64,000 bases of DNA from Pseudomonas sp. H3(2019) (GCF_007713465.1 NZ_VMSG01000001.1:434001-498000), one strand, 5' to 3'. Counted from the stretch's first letter, positions 30,169-42,004 are shown. Numbers and translations: made by a program. The notes: generated by a model not told the origin, from the sequence alone.

Positions 30169-32944
30169 GATAACCTTGAATGCCTTTGTCGAGGAAGCTC
30201 TCTACTTTGGTGCCCATGACGCCACCGAGACCTTTCAGAACAATTTGGAGGAAGACGCCATGGTCGCCTTTTTCGTTTTGCGGGGCTTCTTGACTGAACT
30301 CGTCATATGAAACCCAGTAACGGTTGATCAGGCGCAGTTTCCAGCAGCAGTTGTCGTACTCGAAACCACCGAAGGCTTCCAGGGTGCGGTTGCGGTTGTA
30401 GTCGTACTGCCAGCGGCTGATGGCATTCCATTGCGGCACGACTGGCCAGATCACCGAGAAGTCGTGCTGTTTGATCTTGTAGTAATCCTTCACGTAGCCA
30501 GGTTGGCCAGGGGTGCCGTAGTCACCGCCACCCACAGCCCATTTACCCGTCGTCTGGTCGTAACGAATCTGGTCATTACGATAGCGATAACCTGCGTTGA
30601 TGACCTTGTTCGGATTGTCTTCCGGCTGGTAATGGAACATCGCGCTACCCGAGCGAGGTTTGCGGCTGTCCGGGTCCCAGTTGTAGTCGGCTGTGGTCCG
30701 CCAATCGCGGTTCCAGCGATATTCGTATTCCAGAGCGTACGGCGAGACGTTGGAGTGCGCATCGGCACGGGTTCTTGCATCGATACCTGGCAACTGGACT
30801 TCGCGGTCCTTGAAGTACATGGCCTGGCCAACGCTGATGCGTTGACGTTCGAAACCATTGTCTTCGATCCAGCGGTTGGTCACGCCCAGCGACAACTTGT
30901 TCTCGTCACCGACGCGGTCGGAGCCCGAGAAGCGGTTGTCACGGAACAGCGAGGCGTAGTTGAACGTGCTTTCGCTGGTGTCGAATACCGGGATATCAGA
31001 CTGGTCTTTCTCGGGTACATAAAGGTAGTACAGACGAGGTTCCAGGGTCTGGCGGTAGTTCTTGCCGAACCATTGGGTGTTACGGTCGAAGTACAGGCCG
31101 CTGTCGATGCTCGCGATAGGTACGCCGCGGTTCTGATTGCGGCTGTAGGTGCCGTTCAGGCGATCTGCATCCGCGCTTTGCGCAGCGATCTGGCTCTTGC
31201 CGGTACCGTCGAGATCCAGGTCATATTGGGTGTACTGATACTTGAGCGACGGCTTCAGGAAACCATAAGTCCAGTTCATCGGCAGGCTGATTGCCGGTGC
31301 GAGGTTCAGGCGATCACCGGTGGCACGTGCCAGGCCTTGGACGTTGGTATCCAGGAACGGTGACTGGATACCATTTTCGTCAGTGAAGTTGCCGGTTCTC
31401 AGGTTCCGGTCAAATCGCACCAGCTCGGTGTTGTAGGTCATGTCCAGGCCGCCAGGATGTTGCGGCAGGAAACCATTGAAGGTGATCTGCGGCAGGCGGT
31501 TGTAGGGCGTAATGTTGGAGATCGTTGCCAGCTGATACGCCTGCGCATTCACGCGGGCGGTGTAGGTGTCGCCCCGGTAGGTGACCGCACCTTGCTGATT
31601 CACGAAGTCACGGTTTTGAATACCTATCTGATCGCTTTGCAGATCCTGGAAGTAATACGGATCGCTGATTTTGGTGTAGTCGACCTCGGTCATTACCCGC
31701 GAATCCAGCCCGCCCTTGTGCTGCCAGTTGAGCAGGTAGCGGGTTTTTTCGTAGTCGGTCTGCTTGCTGCGTTCGGTGTCGTCATCGTTGAGGTACGCGG
31801 CGCCGAACTGACCTTCGCTGGATTTGGTCAGGTAGCGGAACTCGCCTTCCATCAACAGGCCGCGCTTGCTCATGTAGCGCGGATACAACGTGGCATCGTA
31901 GTTCGGTGCCAGGTTGAAGTAGTACGGTGTGACCAGCATGAAGCCGGTTTTGGTGCTGGTGCCGAAGCTTGGCGGCAGGAAGCCGGACTGGCGACGGTCA
32001 TCGATCGGGAAATAGATATACGGTGTGTAGAACACCGGAATGTCCTTGACCCGCAGCGTCACGTTGGTCCCGGTACCGAAGCCGGTCGCCGGGTTCAAGG
32101 TGATGTTGTTGCCCTTGAGCTGCCAGGCGTTGCTGTTCGGTTCGCACGTGGTGTACGTACCATCCTTGAGGCGGATGATCGCGTTCTCGGCGCGTTTTGC
32201 ATACAGCGCGCTGCCGCGGACACGGGATTTGTGCATCACGTATTCGGCGTTGTCGATCTGGGCTTCACCGGTGTCGAGCTGCACTTCAGCATGGTCGCCG
32301 ACGATCAGTGCACCGTTGTCGCGCACGCGAACGTTACCACTCAGCTCGCCACGGTTTTCGGCTTGATGCAGGCTGGCCTCATCGGACTCGATCTGCATGC
32401 TGCCCTGACGCATGACCACGTCACCGGCGAGGGTCGCCACCTGTTCTTCCTGCTGATAGCGGGAGGCTTTGGCGCCGATAAACGTCGGAGCGTCACTTTT
32501 ATTCGTCGTGTCATTCATGCCAGGACGAATTGGTTCGATATAGGAACCAGAGCAATAAGGACCTGTTTCGGCCAATTGGGCAGCGGTGAGCTTGTCACGC
32601 GGGACCCAGTCGAGGTGACTGTAGTCGGCGCTACGCGACTTCAGGGCGCGGCCCTTGGCTTCGGTGACCAGCACAGGCTTGTTGGCGGTTTCGCCGCCTG
32701 CAGTGCTGCTCTCGGCTGTTGACTCGTTGCCCGAACTGACCGCGCTGCCCTCATGTACAGGGCGCGGTGGTAATTGGGCTGCGTTGGCTTTTGGCGCGCA
32801 GTCCCAGGCACCCGAAGCAGAGACTGAGCAGTCATACTGTTCCGCGGCGACCACGAACGAAGTGGCTAGAGGTTGCAGGGCCAGCAAACTGCCGGTGACC
32901 AACAACGGAAATTTTTTACGAAACGCGGGGGATTTCAATGCCAT
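30143..32944 (-). CDS. lptD: LPS-assembly outer-membrane protein LptD
   Basis: 933 residues from the ATG at 32944 ([18 protein letters not shown], a signal peptide); the open frame extends 234 bp further but that part overlaps the divergent amgK and has no family match. A jelly-roll OstA domain (about 170-300, [20 protein letters not shown]) precedes a 26-strand-type barrel. The paired cysteines in [14 protein letters not shown] and the early Cys residues (YDCSVS) are placed for the interdomain disulfides that activate LptD. With LptE it inserts LPS into the outer leaflet. Confidence 0.96.
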   Translation of the reverse strand: MALKSPAFRKKFPLLVTGSLLALQPLATSFVVAAEQYDCSVSASGAWDCAPKANAAQLPPRPVHEGSAVSSGNESTAESSTAGGETANKPVLVTEAKGRALKSRSADYSHLDWVPRDKLTAAQLAETGPYCSGSYIEPIRPGMNDTTNKSDAPTFIGAKASRYQQEEQVATLAGDVVMRQGSMQIESDEASLHQAENRGELSGNVRVRDNGALIVGDHAEVQLDTGEAQIDNAEYVMHKSRVRGSALYAKRAENAIIRLKDGTYTTCEPNSNAWQLKGNNITLNPATGFGTGTNVTLRVKDIPVFYTPYIYFPIDDRRQSGFLPPSFGTSTKTGFMLVTPYYFNLAPNYDATLYPRYMSKRGLLMEGEFRYLTKSSEGQFGAAYLNDDDTERSKQTDYEKTRYLLNWQHKGGLDSRVMTEVDYTKISDPYYFQDLQSDQIGIQNRDFVNQQGAVTYRGDTYTARVNAQAYQLATISNITPYNRLPQITFNGFLPQHPGGLDMTYNTELVRFDRNLRTGNFTDENGIQSPFLDTNVQGLARATGDRLNLAPAISLPMNWTYGFLKPSLKYQYTQYDLDLDGTGKSQIAAQSADADRLNGTYSRNQNRGVPIASIDSGLYFDRNTQWFGKNYRQTLEPRLYYLYVPEKDQSDIPVFDTSESTFNYASLFRDNRFSGSDRVGDENKLSLGVTNRWIEDNGFERQRISVGQAMYFKDREVQLPGIDARTRADAHSNVSPYALEYEYRWNRDWRTTADYNWDPDSRKPRSGSAMFHYQPEDNPNKVINAGYRYRNDQIRYDQTTGKWAVGGGDYGTPGQPGYVKDYYKIKQHDFSVIWPVVPQWNAISRWQYDYNRNRTLEAFGGFEYDNCCWKLRLINRYWVSYDEFSQEAPQNEKGDHGVFLQIVLKGLGGVMGTKVESFLDKGIQGYREREDQAF

Positions 32945-33074
32945 CTTATTAGTCCGGGCTTCCTGCGTGCCATCTGCCCGCGGTGTGGGCCGCACGCCTC
33001 TCGATGGTCTGAAAAAGATGCTGGATAATAAAGCATGACCCGCTTGACGGCTAGCGCCGTCGGAGACCCTTGTA

Positions 33075-34768
<1,694 letters not shown>

Positions 34769-34769
34769 C

Positions 34770-35537
34770 ATGTTGTGGCCAGGGACTCTGATCGGAGCCG
34801 GAGCGGGCTTTGCCATAGCCAGCATTCCGGGGGCCATGCTCGGCGCATTGTTAGGGCAGGCGCTGGACCGGCGCTTGCAGCTGCAAAGCCTCGGGCAGTT
34901 GCGTGAGCGACTCGGCGGTCGGCCGATGTTGCGCAACGATGAATTGTTGTTTGTATTGCTGGGGCGTCTGGCCAAGAGCGATGGCCGGGTGGTGGATGGT
35001 CATATCTACCAGGCGCGTCAGGAAATGCGTTCGCTGGAAATGAGCGAATCGGCGCAGAAGCGCGCAATCGCGGCGTTCAACCGTGGCAAGTCGGGACATG
35101 ATCGCTTGCGCGGCTACCTGCGCCGCTTAAGCGCGCAGCCGCATGCCGCAGAAGGTGTCTTGCGCGCCTGTTGGCGGATGGTCTGGGCCGACGGGCGTGC
35201 CGGAAGCGCCGAGCGTGAGTTGATTTCGCAGTGGGGCAAGTGGCTGGGCTGGACGCCGGAGCAAGTGCAGGCCCTGGCCAGCGATTACGAGCCACAAAAG
35301 AAGACTCTGGTTAACAGCGCGGCGGCATATCAGGACGCGTTGCGGCTGCTCGGGGTGTCTGCCACCAGTGAGCCGTCGCAAATCAAGCGTGCGTATCGAC
35401 GCCTGCTCAGTCGCCATCACCCGGACAAGATTGCCGGCACGGGGGCGACACCTGCCCAGGTGCGCGAAGCAACCGACAAAACCCGCGAGTTGCACAGTGC
35501 CTATACGTTGATTCGCGAGCGACGGGATTTTCGGTAA
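34770..35537 (+). CDS. DjlA-type co-chaperone (TerB-like plus C-terminal J domain)
   Basis: 255 residues. The N-terminus has a glycine-rich hydrophobic segment (LIGAGAGFAIASIPGAMLGALLG) that anchors DjlA-type proteins in the inner membrane. A TerB-like helical domain follows (about 50-165), then a J domain (about 185-255) with the HPD motif in SRHHPDKI that stimulates DnaK ATPase. The start is 1 bp after the murU stop, so it is probably co-transcribed. In E. coli DjlA is linked to capsule signalling and stress; the client here is unknown. Confidence 0.88.
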   Translation: MLWPGTLIGAGAGFAIASIPGAMLGALLGQALDRRLQLQSLGQLRERLGGRPMLRNDELLFVLLGRLAKSDGRVVDGHIYQARQEMRSLEMSESAQKRAIAAFNRGKSGHDRLRGYLRRLSAQPHAAEGVLRACWRMVWADGRAGSAERELISQWGKWLGWTPEQVQALASDYEPQKKTLVNSAAAYQDALRLLGVSATSEPSQIKRAYRRLLSRHHPDKIAGTGATPAQVREATDKTRELHSAYTLIRERRDFR

Positions 35538-35551
35538 TTGGCGACTGGCCT

Positions 35552-35578
35552 CATCGCGAGCAAGGCTTGCCCGCGATG
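35552..35578. repeat. Single REP palindrome between convergent djlA-type and DUF3530 genes
   Basis: An imperfect 27-nt palindrome, CATCGCG..CGCGATG outside and GCAAG..CTTGC inside. It shares the GCAAGGCTTGCCCGCG core with the repeats at 18.8 and 57.4 kb. It may also serve as a two-way transcription stop. Confidence 0.8.
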
Positions 35579-35595
35579 GGCGCGCCGCAGATCAA

Positions 35596-36588
35596 TCAAC
35601 TACCAGCGTTCTGCGGATTCAACCAACCGCGTACACGCCGGAACAACTGCTCCTGTTCGGCAGCGCTGTTACCGGGCAAGGTCTTGAGTGCAAGCTGACT
35701 GAACGTCGAGGCCTTCAGGCGTCTGCTGGCCTGCAAGCGCTCCAGGGCAGCACTCTGCACCAGTGCCTTGTCCTTGTAGTAGATGTCGAAGGTAGCCAGC
35801 TTCAAGGTGGTGGTCAGTTCGGCCAGACCGGGCTTTGCGGTCACGGGTGTCTGTGCGGCAACCATCACGAATTTCTCGATGTGCGAGGGCTGTTTTTCGC
35901 TCAGGTAGCGCGCGGCCCAATAAGCCCCCGTACCGTGACCGAGCAAGACGATGCTGCGAGCATTTTGTTGTTCGGCGAACGCAATGGCTGCGTCGATCCG
36001 TGCGTAGATCCGCTCGGCGTCAGCCTTGGCTTGCTCTTCGCTGGTCTCGGCAACTGCGCGATCGGCGATTTCCCCTTCACCGCCGGCCACTTGCTCGATG
36101 GGGGCAGCAGTGCTGGCATCTTTGCTGCCGGTCTCGGTTTTGGCCGGCGCGGGTGCGACGTTGACGACGCGCGCTTGCGGGGCATTGCTTTGCAGGTCTG
36201 GCAGAGTAAGACTCAGGCTGCCCCAGTCGGCATCGGGCAGTTTTTGCCGCAAGGGACTGATCGCTTGAGGCCAATCAGCGGTTTCCCCAGCGCCGGGGAT
36301 GATAATCACCGCACCTTTTGGGGTGCTGGTATTGGCCGGTTTCCACAGCGCGAGAAAGCTGTCACTGCCGGCCTGCAACGACTGTTGCTCTTGCGCGGGG
36401 ACTGTCCGCTCCAGGGCCGCGGCTTCTTCCTGACTTCGCTCTGGCAGAGGCTGGCGTTCAACCGGTTTTTCTGCGGCGGACTTTTCCGTGGTGGCGGGTG
36501 CCGGGTCGGCGGCCTGAGCTGAAAAGGCACAAGGCAGGATCAGCGACAGGCACAATGCTGGCAGTGCCAAGCGGTAGACAGGGGGCAT
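35596..36588 (-). CDS. DUF3530 family exported alpha/beta-hydrolase-like protein
   Basis: 330 residues. A signal peptide (LALPALCLSLILPCAFSAQA) is followed by a Pro/Ala/Glu-rich stretch (about 28-75), then an alpha/beta-hydrolase-like domain with GAVIIIPGAGETADW and the elbow VLLGHGTGAYWAARYL. In the elbow a Thr stands where the nucleophile Ser is usual (GHGTG), so catalysis is doubtful. The central insert (about 145-185), rich in Ala, Lys and Glu, looks disordered. The function is unknown; it is probably periplasmic. It diverges from the sensor kinase gene. Confidence 0.8.
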   Translation of the reverse strand: MPPVYRLALPALCLSLILPCAFSAQAADPAPATTEKSAAEKPVERQPLPERSQEEAAALERTVPAQEQQSLQAGSDSFLALWKPANTSTPKGAVIIIPGAGETADWPQAISPLRQKLPDADWGSLSLTLPDLQSNAPQARVVNVAPAPAKTETGSKDASTAAPIEQVAGGEGEIADRAVAETSEEQAKADAERIYARIDAAIAFAEQQNARSIVLLGHGTGAYWAARYLSEKQPSHIEKFVMVAAQTPVTAKPGLAELTTTLKLATFDIYYKDKALVQSAALERLQASRRLKASTFSQLALKTLPGNSAAEQEQLFRRVRGWLNPQNAGS

Positions 36589-36662
36589 CGGATATTCCAG
36601 GCCAGAAGTAATCCCGGCAGCCTAATGGGTTGGTCAGTATTTGTCAGTGTGTGAGACTTCGG

Positions 36663-38678
36663 ATGATGCGTTTTCGCTGCCTGTTGGTTATCGGCTGTTG
36701 CTGGCTTCCCTTGATGGCATGGGCGGCACCGGCGTTGCCTGCGCAGGGTGCGCCACTGAACGCCGAGCAGCGCCAGTGGCTCGCCGAGCACAGCGAACTG
36801 CGCGTGGGTGTGGTGCTGCAAGCACCTTTTGCACAGTACGACCGGCGCTTGCAGCGGTTGTCCGGAGCCAATATCGAATTGATGCAGTGGGTGGCCCGCT
36901 CGCTGAATATCGAGTTCTCGTGGCGCCACTTTCCTGATGTGGCGCAACTGGAAGAAGCCGTGCGCGAAGGTGAAGTCGACCTTGCGCCGGGCATGACCCA
37001 AACCCCCGCCGGCTTGCGTCTATGGCAATTCAGCGACCCGTACATGCGTGTGCCGCAACTGGTGGTCGGCGAACAGAAGGGCGCCGGTGCCATCGAACTG
37101 GAAAAAATCGACAGCCATTCGCGGGTCGCTGTACGCATGCCTGGTGCGATTGCCGATTATCTACGCAACACTTACGGCAATCTCAACTTGCAAGGCGTGC
37201 CGACGGAGCGTGAGGCACTGCAACTGCTGCTGGCTCAACAGGCCCGCTACGCTGTCGTTGATGAAGCCCAACTAGGCCGTTTGTCGATCGAACCCGAATT
37301 CTCCGGGTTGGTGGTGGTCGGCGATATTGGCCTGCCGCAATTGCTACGGGTGGCGACCCGCCGCGACTGGCCGGAGTTGGCCGGCATCGTCGAAAGCGCC
37401 TTGCATGCGATTCCCGCCAAGGATCTTGAGCAGTTGCACGCGAGCTGGCTGCAACCCAAATACCCGCGTCTGACCGAGTCGCCGGGGTTCTGGCAAAACC
37501 TTTGCCTGTTGTTGGCCGTGTTGTTCCTCAGCAGCATGGCCATCGTGCTGTGGCAGCGCCGTCAGCAACATACCCTCGAGCAGCGTTTACTGGCGGCCCG
37601 CGAAGACATTGCCCTGCGCGAGGCCAGCGAAGAGGCGTTGCGCCTGACGCAGTTCTCGATTGATCAAAGCACGGTCGGGATCCTCTGGGTCAATTGGGAC
37701 AGCCATGTGCGCTACGCCAACCGTGCGGCGGAGGCGATGCTCGGTTATGCACCGGGTGGCGTCATTGATCGGCCACTGATCGACTTCGAGCCCGGGCTGC
37801 ACATGGACCGTTGGTTGAGCCTGTGGAAGAGTGCCCGGGCCAGCGAGGACGCGCCACAAAGTTTCGAAACCAACTGCGTGCGCGCCGATGGCAGCATTCT
37901 CCCGGCCGATGTGTCGTTGAGTTTTCTGCGGTTTCGCGACGGCGAATACCTGGTGGTTTACCTCAACGACGTCACCGAGCGCCGTCGGGCTCTGGCCGCG
38001 CTGCAGGAAAGCGAGGCGCGGTTGCAGAGACTTACCGAGCAATTGCGTGAATTGTCCGCGCACCTGGAAAGTGTGCGGGAAGAGGAAAAGGCCCGGATTG
38101 CCCGGGAAGTTCACGATGAGTTGGGTCAGATGCTGACGGTGCTGAAGCTGGAAACCTCGATGTGCGAATTGGCCTACGCCGAACTCGATCCGGGCTTGAG
38201 TGACCGTCTCAACAGTATGAAGCGCCTGATCGCCCAACTGTTCCAGCTGGTGCGGGACGTGGCCACGGCCTTGCGTCCGCCGATTCTCGACGCCGGGATC
38301 GCGTCAGCCATCGAGTGGCAGGCCCGGCGTTTCGAAGCGCGCACGCAGATCCCGTGTCTGGTGCAAGTGCCGGATAACCTGCCGACCTTCAGCGACGCCA
38401 AGGCTATCGGTCTGTTCCGGATTCTTCAGGAGGCGCTGACCAATGTCATGCGCCATGCACAGGCGCATACTGTTGAACTGACACTGGTGCTGGAAGGCGA
38501 CGAGTTGTGCCTGACGGTCAGCGATGATGGCGTAGGCTTTGTCACCCCCGAAGGCAGGCCGACTTCCTTCGGGGTGGTCGGCATGCGTGAACGGGTGCTG
38601 ATCATGGGCGGCCAGTTGTCGTTGGAGAGTGAGCCGGGCGAGGGCACGACCCTGCGCGTATGTGTGCCGCTGGATTGA
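36663..38678 (+). CDS. Membrane sensor histidine kinase with periplasmic SBP3 domain, PAS and HisKA_3
   Basis: 671 residues from the ATG at 36663; upstream in-frame TTG/GTG codons would put a non-hydrophobic lead before the signal segment LLVIGCCWLPLMAWAA. The order is solute-binding-protein-3 sensor (about 35-265), membrane span (about 277-297, LLLAVLFLSSMAIVLW), PAS (about 330-445), NarL-type HisKA_3 with phosphoacceptor His484 (AREVHDELGQML), and HATPase (EALTNVMRHA, VSDDGVGF). The LuxR-type regulator downstream is its obvious partner. The ligand is likely an amino acid or polyamine by sensor type and by the importer that follows (inference). Confidence 0.9.
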   Translation: MMRFRCLLVIGCCWLPLMAWAAPALPAQGAPLNAEQRQWLAEHSELRVGVVLQAPFAQYDRRLQRLSGANIELMQWVARSLNIEFSWRHFPDVAQLEEAVREGEVDLAPGMTQTPAGLRLWQFSDPYMRVPQLVVGEQKGAGAIELEKIDSHSRVAVRMPGAIADYLRNTYGNLNLQGVPTEREALQLLLAQQARYAVVDEAQLGRLSIEPEFSGLVVVGDIGLPQLLRVATRRDWPELAGIVESALHAIPAKDLEQLHASWLQPKYPRLTESPGFWQNLCLLLAVLFLSSMAIVLWQRRQQHTLEQRLLAAREDIALREASEEALRLTQFSIDQSTVGILWVNWDSHVRYANRAAEAMLGYAPGGVIDRPLIDFEPGLHMDRWLSLWKSARASEDAPQSFETNCVRADGSILPADVSLSFLRFRDGEYLVVYLNDVTERRRALAALQESEARLQRLTEQLRELSAHLESVREEEKARIAREVHDELGQMLTVLKLETSMCELAYAELDPGLSDRLNSMKRLIAQLFQLVRDVATALRPPILDAGIASAIEWQARRFEARTQIPCLVQVPDNLPTFSDAKAIGLFRILQEALTNVMRHAQAHTVELTLVLEGDELCLTVSDDGVGFVTPEGRPTSFGVVGMRERVLIMGGQLSLESEPGEGTTLRVCVPLD

Positions 38679-38700
38679 TGAAAGATCGGGGCGTACCTCT

Positions 38701-38728
38701 GTAGGAGCTGCCGCAGGCTGCGATCTTT
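38701..38728. repeat. REP-type element between kinase and regulator genes
   Basis: The sequence GTAGGAGCTGCCGCAGGCTG followed by CGATCTTT is the familiar second type of Pseudomonas REP. Its core CTGCCGCAGG is nearly palindromic. It lies in the 83-bp gap between the kinase and regulator genes. A partial copy (GAGCTGCCGCAGGCTTGATC) begins at 41901. Confidence 0.65.
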
Positions 38729-38761
38729 AACGGCGCTCAACCCATCAATGAGGAGAAACGC

Positions 38762-39391
38762 GTGATCCGTGTACTGGTAGCCGAAGACCACACCATCGTC
38801 CGTGAAGGCATCAAACAGTTGATCGGCCTCGCCAAGGATTTGCTGGTGGTGGGGGAGGCGAGCAATGGCGAGCAACTGCTCGAGACCTTGCGCCATATTC
38901 CCTGCGAGGTGGTGTTGCTGGATATCTCCATGCCCGGGGTTAACGGGCTGGAGGCGATTCCGCGGATTCGCGCACTGAACAGTCCACCAGCGATCCTGGT
39001 GCTGTCGATGCACGACGAGGCGCAGATGGCGGCTCGTGCGCTGAAGGTCGGAGCTGCCGGTTATGCCACCAAGGACAGCGATCCGGCGTTGCTGCTGACG
39101 GCGATTCGCAAAGTCGCGGCAGGCGGGCGCTACATCGATCCGGAGCTGGCAGACCGAATGGTCTTCGAGGTCGGCCTGACGGATTCACGACCGCTGCATT
39201 CGTTGCTCTCGGAGCGTGAGTTTTCGGTGTTCGAGCGTCTGGCCCAGGGCGCCAACGTCAATGACATCGCCCAGCAACTGGCGTTGAGCAGCAAAACCAT
39301 CAGCACCCACAAGGCGCGGCTGATGCAGAAACTCAACATCACCTCCCTTGCCGAACTGGTGAAGTACGCGATGGAGCACAAGCTCCTCTGA
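38762..39391 (+). CDS. LuxR/NarL-family response regulator
   Basis: 209 residues from a GTG start with GAGGAG about 7 nt upstream. The receiver domain has the acidic pair at 8-9, phosphoacceptor Asp54 (LLDISMPG) and the switch Ser in VLSMHD. The C-terminal helix-turn-helix is LSEREFSVFERLAQG, then ALSSKTISTHKARLMQKL. It is the partner of the upstream NarL-type kinase. A palindrome upstream of the next operon (39552-39569) is a candidate target. Confidence 0.92.
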   Translation: MIRVLVAEDHTIVREGIKQLIGLAKDLLVVGEASNGEQLLETLRHIPCEVVLLDISMPGVNGLEAIPRIRALNSPPAILVLSMHDEAQMAARALKVGAAGYATKDSDPALLLTAIRKVAAGGRYIDPELADRMVFEVGLTDSRPLHSLLSEREFSVFERLAQGANVNDIAQQLALSSKTISTHKARLMQKLNITSLAELVKYAMEHKLL

Positions 39392-39400
39392 GCTCCCTGT

Positions 39401-39437
39401 TTACCCTGTAGGAGCAAGCCTTGCTCCTACAGGGTAA
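39401..39437. repeat. REP-derived perfect hairpin after the response regulator
   Basis: 18-bp perfect inverted arms (39401-39418 and 39420-39437) with almost no loop, built from the GTAGGAGCAAG/CTTGCTCCTAC core. It lies 10 bp past the regulator stop. It probably ends or stabilises the kinase-regulator message. Confidence 0.75.
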
Positions 39438-39551
39438 CGTGTTGGCATGTCCATTTGCGACATGACGGAAAGCCCGGTCCCACCGGCTTTTGTGGCTTGC
39501 AGCCTGATGCTGGCCACTATCGCTTATCGACATACCCAATCCCGCCATCCT

Positions 39552-39569
39552 TGTAGGGCAATCCCTACA
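39552..39569. promoter_or_regulatory. Palindrome upstream of the polyamine importer operon, candidate regulator-binding site
   Basis: TGTAGGG (39552-39558) and CCCTACA (39563-39569) are perfect 7-bp arms with a CAAT spacer, about 118 bp before the ATPase start. LuxR/NarL-type regulators commonly bind such short inverted heptamers, and one is encoded just upstream. The palindrome is visible; the role is inferred. Confidence 0.4.
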
Positions 39570-39686
39570 CCCAACCTTCCATCCGGCTGAGGCGATTCTC
39601 TCCTGCGTCCCGATTTGCGCGGTCTCCAGGCTCCACTAGGCTTAGTCCTCAGCAGTCCTACATATAAAGAATACAAAGGTGCGGGT

Positions 39687-40811
39687 ATGAGCGAGGTCGA
39701 TTCAAGCGCTGGAGCGAATGATGTTCTGGTCAGCTTTCGTGGAGTGCAAAAAAGCTACGACGGCGAGAACCTGATCGTCAAAGACCTCAACCTGGAGATT
39801 CGCAAAGGCGAATTCCTCACCTTGCTCGGGCCGTCCGGCTCCGGCAAGACCACCAGTCTGATGATGCTCGCCGGTTTTGAAACGCCGACCGCCGGCGAAA
39901 TCCTGCTGGCCGGACGTGCGATCAACAACGTGCCGCCGCACAAGCGTGACATCGGCATGGTGTTCCAGAACTATGCATTGTTCCCGCACATGACGGTGGC
40001 CGAGAACCTCGCGTTCCCGCTGACCGTTCGTGGTCTGAACAAAAGCGACGTCAGTGACCGGGTCAAGCGCGTGCTGAGCATGGTTCAGCTCGACGCGTTC
40101 GCCCAGCGTTATCCGGCGCAGCTTTCCGGTGGTCAGCAACAGCGTGTGGCCTTGGCCCGGGCGCTGGTGTTTGAACCGCAACTGGTGCTGATGGACGAAC
40201 CGCTGGGTGCACTGGATAAACAGCTGCGTGAACACATGCAGATGGAGATCAAACACCTGCACCAGCGCCTCGGCGTCACCGTGGTCTACGTGACTCACGA
40301 CCAGGGGGAAGCCCTGACCATGTCCGATCGCGTGGCGGTCTTCCATCAAGGCGAAATACAGCAGATCGCGCCACCGCGCGAACTCTATGAAAAGCCGAAA
40401 AATACCTTCGTCGCCAACTTCATTGGCGAGAACAACCGTCTCAACGGCCGTTTGCACAGCCACACTGGCGACCGCTGCGTGGTTGAGCTGGGGCGTGGTG
40501 AAAAGGTCGAAGCGCTGGCGGTGAATGTCGGCAAGACCGGCGAGCCAGTGACGCTGTCCATTCGTCCGGAGCGCGTGAGCCTTAATGGTTCCAGCGAATC
40601 GTGCGTCAACCGCTTCTCGGGAAGGGTGGCGGAATTCATCTATCTAGGCGACCACGTCCGTGTTCGCCTGGAAGTCTGCGGCAAGACCGACTTCTTCGTG
40701 AAACAGCCGATTGCCGAGCTTGATCCGGCGCTGGCGGTCGGAGACGTGGTACCGCTTGGCTGGCAGGTCGAACACGTTCGCGCGCTCGACCCACTTCTAG
40801 AGGCGAACTGA
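39687..40811 (+). CDS. ABC importer ATPase, polyamine (PotA) type
   Basis: 374 residues from the ATG at 39687; the frame opens 72 bp earlier but that stretch lacks similarity. Walker A GPSGSGKTT, signature LSGGQQQRVALARAL and Walker B LVLMDEP are intact, and a C-terminal TOBE/OB regulatory domain begins near 290. PotA-type ATPases power uptake of putrescine, spermidine or related compounds. First of four co-directional genes (ATPase, binding protein, two permeases). Substrate cannot be fixed from sequence. Confidence 0.92.
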   Translation: MSEVDSSAGANDVLVSFRGVQKSYDGENLIVKDLNLEIRKGEFLTLLGPSGSGKTTSLMMLAGFETPTAGEILLAGRAINNVPPHKRDIGMVFQNYALFPHMTVAENLAFPLTVRGLNKSDVSDRVKRVLSMVQLDAFAQRYPAQLSGGQQQRVALARALVFEPQLVLMDEPLGALDKQLREHMQMEIKHLHQRLGVTVVYVTHDQGEALTMSDRVAVFHQGEIQQIAPPRELYEKPKNTFVANFIGENNRLNGRLHSHTGDRCVVELGRGEKVEALAVNVGKTGEPVTLSIRPERVSLNGSSESCVNRFSGRVAEFIYLGDHVRVRLEVCGKTDFFVKQPIAELDPALAVGDVVPLGWQVEHVRALDPLLEAN

Positions 40812-40859
40812 TCGCCCCCCGCTTTACCAACACCAACCCTGCACGTGGAGAGAACAATA

Positions 40860-41900
40860 ATGTTGAGATCCCTGAAATTCACCGCCCTCGTTATGGGCAT
40901 GATGGGCGCAGCGCACGCAATGGCCGGTCCCGACCTGACCGTGGTGTCGTTTGGCGGCGCGAACAAGGCGGCGCAGGTCAAGGCCTTCTACGCACCGTGG
41001 GAAGCCGCGGGCAACGGCAAGATCGTCGCCGGTGAATACAACGGTGAGATGGCCAAGGTCAAAGCCATGGTCGACACCAAGAGCGTGTCCTGGGATCTGG
41101 TAGAGGTTGAATCGCCAGAGCTGTCCCGTGGTTGCGACGAAGACATGTTCGAGCCGCTCGACCCGGCGCTGTTCGGCAAGTCCGAAGACTACGTGAAGGG
41201 CGCCATCCAGCCATGCGGCGTGGGTTTCTTCGTGTGGTCGACCGTGTTGGCCTACAACGCCGACAAACTGGCAAGCGCTCCGACCAGTTGGGTGGATTTC
41301 TGGGACACCAAGAAATTCCCGGGCAAACGTGGCCTGCGTAAAGGCGCCAAGTACACCCTGGAATTCGCCTTGATGGCCGACGGCGTCGCGCCGAAAGACG
41401 TCTACAAAGTGCTGGCCAGCAAGGACGGTCAGGACCGCGCCTTCAAGAAACTCGATGAGCTCAAGCCAAGCATTCAGTGGTGGGAAGCTGGCGCACAGCC
41501 GCCGCAGTACCTGGCTTCCGGCGACGTGGTCATGAGCTCGGCCTATAACGGCCGGATCGCTGCCGTGCAGAAAGAAAGCAACCTGAAAGTGGTATGGAAC
41601 GGCGGCATCTACGACTTCGATGCCTGGGCGATTCCAAAAGGCCTGGATAAAACCCGCGCCGCAGCCGCGAAGAAATTCATCGCGTACTCGGTCATGCCGC
41701 AACAGCAGAAAACCTACTCGGAAAACATCGCCTACGGCCCGGCCAATATCCAAGCCGTACCGCTGTTGTCCAAAGACATTCTGAAAGACATGCCGACCAC
41801 CCCGGAAAACATCGCCAACCAGGTGCAGATCGACGTCAGCTTCTGGGCTGACAACGGTGAGCAACTGGAACAGCGTTTCAACTCGTGGGCTGCGAAGTAA
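40860..41900 (+). CDS. Periplasmic substrate-binding protein of the polyamine-type importer
   Basis: 346 residues from the ATG at 40860, with GGAGAG in front. Residues 1-24 form a Sec signal (FTALVMGMMGAAHAMAG). The mature part is a PotD/PotF-like two-lobe protein (TVVSFGGANKAAQVKAFYAP near the start; YNGRIAAVQ and WNGGIYDFDAWAIPKG near the hinge). It captures the ligand and delivers it to the two permeases. A strong hairpin follows the gene and may favour its mRNA over that of the permeases. Confidence 0.92.
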   Translation: MLRSLKFTALVMGMMGAAHAMAGPDLTVVSFGGANKAAQVKAFYAPWEAAGNGKIVAGEYNGEMAKVKAMVDTKSVSWDLVEVESPELSRGCDEDMFEPLDPALFGKSEDYVKGAIQPCGVGFFVWSTVLAYNADKLASAPTSWVDFWDTKKFPGKRGLRKGAKYTLEFALMADGVAPKDVYKVLASKDGQDRAFKKLDELKPSIQWWEAGAQPPQYLASGDVVMSSAYNGRIAAVQKESNLKVVWNGGIYDFDAWAIPKGLDKTRAAAAKKFIAYSVMPQQQKTYSENIAYGPANIQAVPLLSKDILKDMPTTPENIANQVQIDVSFWADNGEQLEQRFNSWAAK

Positions 41901-41916
41901 GAGCTGCCGCAGGCTT

Positions 41917-41947
41917 GATCGTTCCCACGCAGAGCGTGGGAACGATC
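41917..41947 (+). repeat. 14-bp perfect hairpin between binding-protein and permease genes
   Basis: GATCGTTCCCACGC (41917-41930) and GCGTGGGAACGATC (41934-41947) are separated by AGA, 16 bp past the binding-protein stop. The wording is a common Pseudomonas REP type. At this position it can protect the upstream message from 3' exonucleases. Confidence 0.8.
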
Positions 41948-42004
41948 AACATGGCGTCCTCCCGGTGGGGGCGCCGCATCGTTTAAAGAATTTCGGAGTT
42001 CGCC

